Below, in pieces: positions 58,342 to 64,000 of a DNA stretch of 64,000 bases. The stretch lies in NCBI GenBank assembly GCA_014871385.1, contig CM026426.1, positions 95,564,992 through 95,628,991 of the forward strand, read 5' to 3'. The notes beneath the pieces were generated by a model. It was not told the DNA's origin. It made no database searches and saw only the letters and a list, made by a program, of their open reading frames with translations. The number at the start of each line of letters is the position of its first letter. The stretch's first letter is position 1. A program made the position numbers and the translations under genes. This DNA is from Ceratodon purpureus. Lineage: Eukaryota; Streptophyta; Bryopsida; Pseudoditrichales; Ditrichaceae.

Positions 58342-59640
58342 GGGCTCAAGGCAATTGATTTGGATGCTCTAGATGCGGTGAACCCTATGAGTTGTGTAAG
58401 AGCTGATGGTTCTACTAGTACTACTCCTTCATCTAGCTCGAAGGGTAAAAAGGAGAAGAGTATTGGGGGGCACGAGAAGGATGAGGGTTATCCACCATTG
58501 GAGTATACGCATTTCATCAGGAAGGTGACCGTCGAATACTACAAGGCTTGTAGCATAAGAAGTTTGAAGGCAACTTACCTCGATCAGTGAGAAAATGGGA
58601 TCTACGCCCTCCAACGTGATTTGGAAAGGGAATTCTGGAGCGCATTAGAAGGGTCAGAGTTCTACATGGATTGCATGACAAAGTATTATTATAGTCCGAA
58701 GTGGTTGACACAACAAGTGAGCAGTGCCACGACAAATGTCATTCATGTATTTGAATCACATGTGAAAAAACCACAAGGTGAAGAATGGAGCAACCAAGAC
58801 AAAGTGTTTCTTGAGAAACTGAGAACGGTTCAAGATGCATGTGAGAGATTTTCCAAGGGGAAAACGAAGATTATGCCTTGGAATGAACAGGCGTTGAAGT
58901 CAGCATTGGAAGCACACATGTATGGTTCACTGATCTCGATTCCGACCATAGCCAAAGTTGTGCCATTATCTGGCTTCAATGCCGAGAGGGGGGTATGGCA
59001 AAGTGCGAAAAGTGCGAATAGCCAATATGAAGCATAATCCACTTCACAGCGAATTTGCGGGAAAACTTTCCAAGGCTAAAACTGAAGAGGATAAGCGAAA
59101 GGAACGAGCGATTGAGGCCATGGTTTGCCCGGTGGAGCATCCAGGTGTGATAAAATTTTGGGCTTGTCACTCAAAGACCATGGAAGCTTATACGCTGTGG
59201 TGGAACGGAGATTGCCTCCGCAACTTCCTCAAATTAAATGAAAAGGCGTCAGAGGGAGTAAGTTACAAAGAAATTTTGAAGCTAAAGAGTTTGCCCATGG
59301 AAGACTGCCAGAAAATTGTTGCCAGTCGAAAGAACCGAGGAATGTTGGCGTGGAGTCTCATCTACGTTATGGACATAGTCCATAAGGCTGAAATCCTCCA
59401 CAATGATTTAACGCAATCCAACATTCTACTCCACTTTCCACCTCATGACAAGGATAAAGTATATTGGTGTGTGCGATTGGGGTATGGCAAGCAGAGTCGT
59501 TGAGAAGAAGGCCTCGCCTTATGGTTTGAGGGACTCCGATGATAAACAACGATTAAAGGAGAGGAGGGTAAGAGTTGCGCCGGAGTTGTTTCTATTATAT
59601 GGCGACAAAGATAACGAGGAACACATTTGCTTTTGAAAAT
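58342..59640 (+). pseudogene. Kinase-family gene copy 2, frameshifted and truncated
   Basis: The same family as the copy at 52453. An N-terminal Ser/Lys-rich stretch comes first (58380-58480), then a TGA at 58588 and an aromatic-rich region. The kinase-like domain has GGYGKVRKVRI, HPGVIKFWACH, a hinge-like EAYTLWWNGDCLRNFL, ILHNDLTQSNILLHF and VCDWGMASR. The catalytic and metal-binding aspartates are present in HND and DWG form. Two frameshifts are visible: in a 6-G run near 58990 and at the activation-loop approach near 59462. The frame ends at 59634, where the 99-bp dispersed repeat begins, so the C-terminal lobe was cut off by an insertion. Confidence 0.68.
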
Positions 59641-59724
59641 TTTGCTAATTGTCAATTCTGTGCTCTCCATTCTGTGCTCTCCGCTCTCCGCTCTACGCTC
59701 TCCGCTCACATACGAACTTTCCCC
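59626..59724 (+). repeat. Copy 2 of the 99-bp dispersed repeat
   Basis: Matches 8560-8658 in the same orientation. It marks the abrupt end of kinase copy 2 and probably the left end of the mobile DNA that fills 59626-63860. Confidence 0.85.
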
Positions 59725-60539
59725 CCCATTACAGTGTCGTTAGCACAACTGCTGGCACTGGCCCTAACCTTTCAGAGTACCTGACGGCTCAACTGTTCCC
59801 AAACCGTACGAACAAGCCGACTGCGTCTGTAGACTTGGTCGAGCCGCCTCCACCGTCTGACCTTGCAGAGCCGACCGCGTGTGCCGACTCGGTCTTGCTG
59901 TCTCCACTGGCTGACCTTGTAGAGCGGACTGCAGTTGTCGACTGGATCGAGCCGCCTGCACCGGATGACCTTGCAGAGCCGACCGCCAATCACATTTCAC
60001 CAGATTCATCTACTGATCCAAAGGTACAGCCTGCGGTGGTTGTCAGCGCTATGGATATTGATCTTGGTTTCCCTGTGATTCGTGTACAGGTCGAGGATTT
60101 GACCTTTGAGAACGTACTTCTGGAAGAAGGCTCTAGAGTCAGCTTGATTATAGAAGAGGAAAAGGTGACGGTACAAGCATTACAAGATGCCATCGGATTC
60201 ATGCAGCGGCTGCTATTTGTCAACACTGCATTGAGGAAGACGATCTTGGCAATGAATCAGACAGGAGCACGGCAGGAGCATTTTTACTGCCCAACCGCTC
60301 TAGACAGTGAAGTCCCAATTCCAGGAGGTAGCTCCCTAGGTGGCTCTTGCAAGCCGACTCCTTTACACAGCCGACCACCACAGTCTTCTTCAGAGGGCTC
60401 TCAGGATGATTATCAGGGCGCCAATCGAGCTTCCAGGAAGCCAATTTGTGCTCAGCCGACTTCTACGACGCCGACTGTTTCAAACTTAAGCTCCACCGAT
60501 GGGCTCAAGCAAGAGCAACACTACCAACGGACGACTTAA
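59649..60539 (+). pseudogene. Retroelement-like frame with 18-residue repeats
   Basis: About 297 codons are open. The first third reads through the dispersed repeat, so the true start is unknown. At 59817-59978 three 54-bp units encode an 18-residue Pro/Asp/Glu repeat beginning PTA. Next comes FENVLLEEGSRVSLI, which resembles the active-site strand of retrotransposon aspartic proteases (xxLLDxGSxxNLI) with the key Asp-Gly replaced by Glu-Glu. A Ser/Thr/Pro-rich tail ends at 60539. I read it as a fragment of a gag-protease region, inactive, at low certainty. No reverse transcriptase was found nearby. Confidence 0.35.
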
Positions 60540-60818
60540 TGGCAAGTGTCAGCATCGCTGGAAGTTAGGCAGGGATTCCATGTTTTTGATACCAAGGATT
60601 AGTTTTCTTCACCACTGTTTAGTAGTTTAGTCAGTATTTCTTACTTTACCGCTTTGCGTTCTTTCCACTTACCACCCTCTCTCTTAGTCTCCATGCGTTC
60701 TGAGGGCAGAAGTACCGGAAAAAGGGGATAATGTTAATCGGAGATTTCTTAATCTCTCCTTCCTTAGTCTCCACTAGCTGTTTTACAGTTTTTCATCCCT
60801 GTCCCCGACAGTCATCGA

Positions 60819-60905
60819 GTCGGCTGGATGAACTCTGTCAAAGCCGACTAGATGAACTCTGTCGGAGCCAACTGGATGAATTCTGTCGCAGCCGACTGGA
60901 TGATT
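60819..60905 (+). repeat. Tandem repeat of about 24 bp, four units
   Basis: Units of agccgactggatgaactctg type, four imperfect copies. It lies between the protease-like frame and the Harbinger ORF1. The flanking 60540-61540 shows no gene. Confidence 0.85.
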
Positions 60906-61540
60906 GTGTTAGTTTTCAGAGGGTTTAAGAGGCAGGTTTAGGGTTTTGGGAGATCATTCTACACTAGAGCAGGTAGAGTCAGAGAGGTCTAAGAGCTGTT
61001 AGGAACTGCTGTACCATGTGTTTGGGGCTGTTTTGACCCATTTTATGCAGTTTTGACCTCTTTTTGCACTTGTATTGTACATTTCCAGCATTTCATGAGT
61101 GTTTGGAGCACTTAGCTTAGTTGGGTTTTGTTGGGTTTTGATGGGATTGTGAAGGCTAGGGTTTAGTTGGTAAATCCTCCTTTTACCAAATAGTTTGAGC
61201 CACCACTTGTGGCAGCGTAGTTGGCTTGAATTATCTCCGCGAAGTTGATCCGTAACGTCAACGCCTTTCATGTACTTGACATATTGCGTATGCATTAGAG
61301 AAGACAGGACGATGAGCTTCTCCTTGAGTATGATTCAGCTCTTCCTATAGGTGGATATTCTTTTGGTACATTGTATGGTTTTTTTTTCTTCATTTTAATC
61401 ACACTCGACATCGATGTAGGTACTGTTTGTTTTAAAAAAAATAAAAAACGAATGCTTTGAAATGGACGTGCAGTATCAGGTCGATGCATGTAAGTTAATA
61501 CCTTGTTTTTTGAATGTGTTAGGATCTGTGAACTCTCGCA

Positions 61541-63089
61541 ATGGACGACTTCCCGGAATCGCAAGTTCACAATGCACCATTTCGTCCCACACCTATACCA
61601 CTGGATGGTACGGTATGATCTTCACTTCATATTTTTGTTTTTATCGACTTCCATTGTCAAAAGACCTGCACAACACAAGCACACACTCCGATGCCTAAAT
61701 TAGAAACGTCATGGTATTGAATGTCGTCAAAACAGCATAGTTATCACAATGACACATGTTTTTTTTTTTAGGCTCAGTTTCAGTTGGAAACTCGGGAGCA
61801 AGCAGAGCTATTGGCCATGGGGGTTCAGGGCCCGCATTCACTTGCACAGCACCAAGTTGGCCTGCAGTACTCTCGTCTACTATTCCAGTGCCAGCAGTCA
61901 CAAGGCCAAGTACCCAGACGCCTAGCACATCAGAACCGAGTCAAGCCAAGAGAGCTCGTAAGGACCGAGGTCCAAATTGGCTACCTACAGAAGTGTTTGC
62001 ACTCATCTCTGATAAACGTGACATGTACTTGGAGGAGCTTGACACAATCGATGGCCGTGACTTAATGACTCCTGATTCAAGCAAGTGGAACCGAGTTGCA
62101 CAAGCTATTATGCAACTGAGAATCTCTCCTTATATGTGAGATGGAGCCGCTTGCAAGACCAAGTTGGCAATCAATGACTCCAATTACAATCCACGATAAC
62201 AAGACAGAGATGACGACATGGAGGAGGTTCACAGCGAACCTGAGCCGGATGACCCAATTGATAGCGGCCAGCCAGAGGAAACCAGGGAGACAGAGGAGTC
62301 CTCTCCAGCTCGATCGCCTAGGAGAGGTACCTCGACTCCCTCACGGCATACATTGCATGCTGATGGCACGGAAAGTCCCCTGCCTCGCCTCTTTAGCGGA
62401 CTCCCAACGGGGATTATCCCCACGTTATCAGCTCATCAAACCATTCTACTTATGAAGTGCATCGGCGTCCTAGAAATACAATGCAGCGGAGGAAGAGTGT
62501 TTATGGTCACAATGTCATCGCGGAGGCTACGAAGGCAACGGTGGCCATCATGGCAGCCCAAATGCAAGACATCGCAGATGCAATCCGTGACCTTGAACGG
62601 TCCAAGATTGATGTTCAGTTGAAGCTATTTACTGAACAGATGTCATATCACAGAGAGAAGGATAGGTGAATGTACGAAAATGCAGCCATCGCCAATGAGA
62701 ATGCTAGATTGGCAATACTCAAGCAGGGGGAGATGGTGAACTGTTTATCACAATTGTCTCAAGTTTTGAGTAGTGGCTTGCAAATGTCAAGCGGTTTTGC
62801 ACATGGTGTGACAAAGCCCGGAGGCCCTGACCACAGAGGGACAACATCTGTCCACCAACAATACGGTGTGCATCCAACTGCACAGGGTTACGTAATGCGC
62901 AACCATCTAGGCATGCCATGGGCGGGTACTGCACCGATTGGAGGACCTTCAACAACAAATTATGTGCCTACTGCCGCCGAGCATAGCACATCAGCAGAAC
63001 CTACTGCTATTCTCCCACCATGGACTGAGAGCACATCACCTCCCATAGACGGTGAGAGTGCTCGACCTTCAGATCCTACTGCAACCTAA
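61541..63089 (+). pseudogene. PIF/Harbinger ORF1-like (Myb/SANT-like) protein, decayed
   Basis: Exon 1 is 61541-61607 (ATG at 61541) with donor gatg|gtac. The acceptor tttttag|gc at 61772 joins in phase. The next exon encodes RGPNWLPTEVFALISDKRD ... SSKWNRVAQAI, a Myb/SANT-like trihelix as in the accessory DNA-binding protein of Harbinger elements, and reaches TGA at about 62137. A degraded CKTK-W-QSM block follows with a frameshift, then an acidic linker. A C-terminal helical frame (62457-63089) with MYENAAIANENARLAILKQ is split from it by TGA near 62667. In active elements ORF1 carries the transposase into the nucleus and helps it bind the termini. This copy is disabled. Confidence 0.6.
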
Positions 63090-63424
63090 TGCTCACTGCA
63101 ACGCACTGCTAGGCCACATTCACATGCGGCCTGAGATACTGATCTTCCTTCCCGTCCAACAAACACTCCTACCTCCACTCCCTCCCGGCCATGTTCACCG
63201 CCAGGGTGTATGGGCTCTGCAGTTGTGTAGTTATTGTTAGTAGCTTGACATGTATGATGTAGCGTGTAGACAACCTACCAAAAAAATTCAATCCATTGTT
63301 CGTTTTATTTTACCACTCAATAAATGCTATGACATTGAAGACACACCTCAATGTTGTGCACATTTTCCATTACAACACAAAAAACTTTGACAGGAAGATA
63401 TGTGAAAGCATTCCAATACAAACT

Positions 63425-63724
63425 TCATGTGCACGCCCAAAACATAGAAGTGTACAATACCTCACTGTCTATCCTCGCGCACATAGTTGGAGTGTTAAAA
63501 ACACTCCAAGTTGCTGCCGCCTCTCCGTCCCTAGAGGTGCTGGATTGTGCTGGTATTTTGTGGGGTACCATGAGCCAAGGTAGAAGGGGATAACCTAGAT
63601 CCCCTATAATGTATGGAGAGAAGCCTTGGAAAGTTTCAGTGGGGCTCATAATGCTTTGTTGATTAGCCAAATGGAACATAGAGGACCTGCGGAGCATTCT
63701 GGAGTCGTTTGTGGAACCCGGCAT
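63425..63724 (-). pseudogene. PIF/Harbinger transposase fragment
   Basis: About 100 codons on the minus strand carry GMPGSTNDSRMLRRSS, then PYIIGDLGYPLLPWLMVPH. These match the second and third catalytic blocks of the DDE_Tnp_4 family (G-x-PGS-x-x-D-x-R and the GDxxYPLLPWL block). The first Asp block and the C-terminal part are absent, and sequence after PWLMVPH no longer looks conserved. It converges on the plus-strand ORF1, an arrangement known for Harbinger elements. A truncated, inactive copy. Confidence 0.75.
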
Positions 63725-63829
63725 TCCGAGGTAAAGATCGAGAAACCTTTTCTTAGAATCAACAACGGCCTGGCAGTTTATAGTATATGCGAGGGAAGCT
63801 TGTATGTGAGCGGTGAGCGGAGAGCAGAG

Positions 63830-63854
63830 ATTTTCTGCTCTTAGAGCAGAAAAT
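63830..63854. repeat. 25-bp near-perfect palindrome
   Basis: Arms attttctgctct and agagcagaaaat are separated by one T. It lies directly after the inverted piece of the dispersed repeat, so it may be the terminal hairpin of the element or a head-to-head insertion scar. Confidence 0.85.
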
Positions 63855-64000
63855 GGAGAGCAGATTCTAAAAATGGATTTTTTAAACTAAAAATAGAATG
63901 TAAGATGAGAAAAACGGAATCTTTTCAAATATTCCAAGGAATATTCCTTGAATGTGGGATACTTTCCGGGTTTTGTTAAAGGATTTTTTGGGACTGCCGA

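Larger units (their letters stand above)
59626..63860. mobile_element. Composite of nested, decayed mobile elements
   Basis: It is bounded on the left by the 99-bp repeat. On the right a related inverted piece (tgtgagcggtgagcggagagc, about 63805-63826) is followed at once by a 25-bp palindrome. Inside are a protease-like frame with coding repeats, a Harbinger ORF1-like gene and a Harbinger transposase fragment. That the two ends belong to one insertion is inferred from the inverted relation. No target-site duplication was established. Confidence 0.5.

Noticed and set aside
2490..58590. A variant genetic code with TAG/TAA read as glutamine
   Set aside because: TGA also interrupts the same frames (4074, 12462, 25172, 53122), HVA22 and the P-like transposase are open under the standard code, and the clearly decayed transposons show the same pattern.
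1..64000. CRISPR arrays, prophage or bacterial operons
   Set aside because: Introns and plant-type gene families throughout, and no direct repeats with unique spacers of CRISPR size.

Overview
The window is nuclear DNA from a eukaryote of the green plant lineage, best fitting a large-genomed streptophyte such as a charophyte alga. The reasons are a clean six-exon HVA22/TB2-DP1 gene of plant type, a plant SUVR-type SET domain, short GT-AG introns in nearly every gene, many decayed cut-and-paste transposons, and long spacers full of tandem repeats. The species assignment is an inference. No prokaryotic operon, CRISPR array, rRNA gene or intact tRNA gene was seen.

Layout. 1-2200: G-rich minisatellite of about 20 units. 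2314-7002 (+): multi-exon gene with an N-terminal ParB-like motif and a C-terminal beta-class DNA methyltransferase-like domain. 8680-13395 (-): decayed multi-exon gene with an N-terminal zinc ribbon and an Ulp1/C48-like protease segment. 15797-18051 (-): intact HVA22-like gene, the one clearly functional housekeeping-type gene. 18-23 kb: spacer. 23075-26563 (+): DDE transposase relic of a family I cannot name. 27556-28620 (-): SUVR-like pre-SET/SET/post-SET exon. 28944-34119 (-): decayed coiled-coil and zinc-finger gene. 34.3-42.8 kb: AT-rich spacer holding a tRNA-derived SINE, a pyrimidine tract, poly-G runs and tandem duplications. 42879-43391 (-): unknown one-transmembrane frame. 44758-48670 (-): P/THAP9-like transposase. 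49.1-50.5 kb: satellite of about 467 bp. 52453-53763 and 58342-59640 (+): two decayed members of one protein-kinase family. 54825-57027 (-): decayed RING-finger gene. 59626-63860: nested mobile DNA with a protease-like frame, a PIF/Harbinger ORF1 (+) and a convergent Harbinger transposase fragment (-).

The strongest window-wide signal is how the genes are broken. Apart from HVA22, almost every frame carries several premature stops, while reading frame and splice sites over kilobases often stay in register. By my hand count the stops run roughly 24 TAG, 13 TGA and 6 TAA. That order is what deamination of methylated CHG and CG sites (CAG to TAG, CGA to TGA) would give. Other signals with no ready explanation are islands very dense in the tetramer GTAC, poly-G runs up to 34 bases, and a 99-bp sequence shared by two unrelated loci 51 kb apart, with a short inverted piece near the window end.

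The genes do not form a pathway. HVA22 acts in the endomembrane system. The SET, methyltransferase-like, Ulp1-like, RING and kinase loci look like members of expanded families that lie among transposons.
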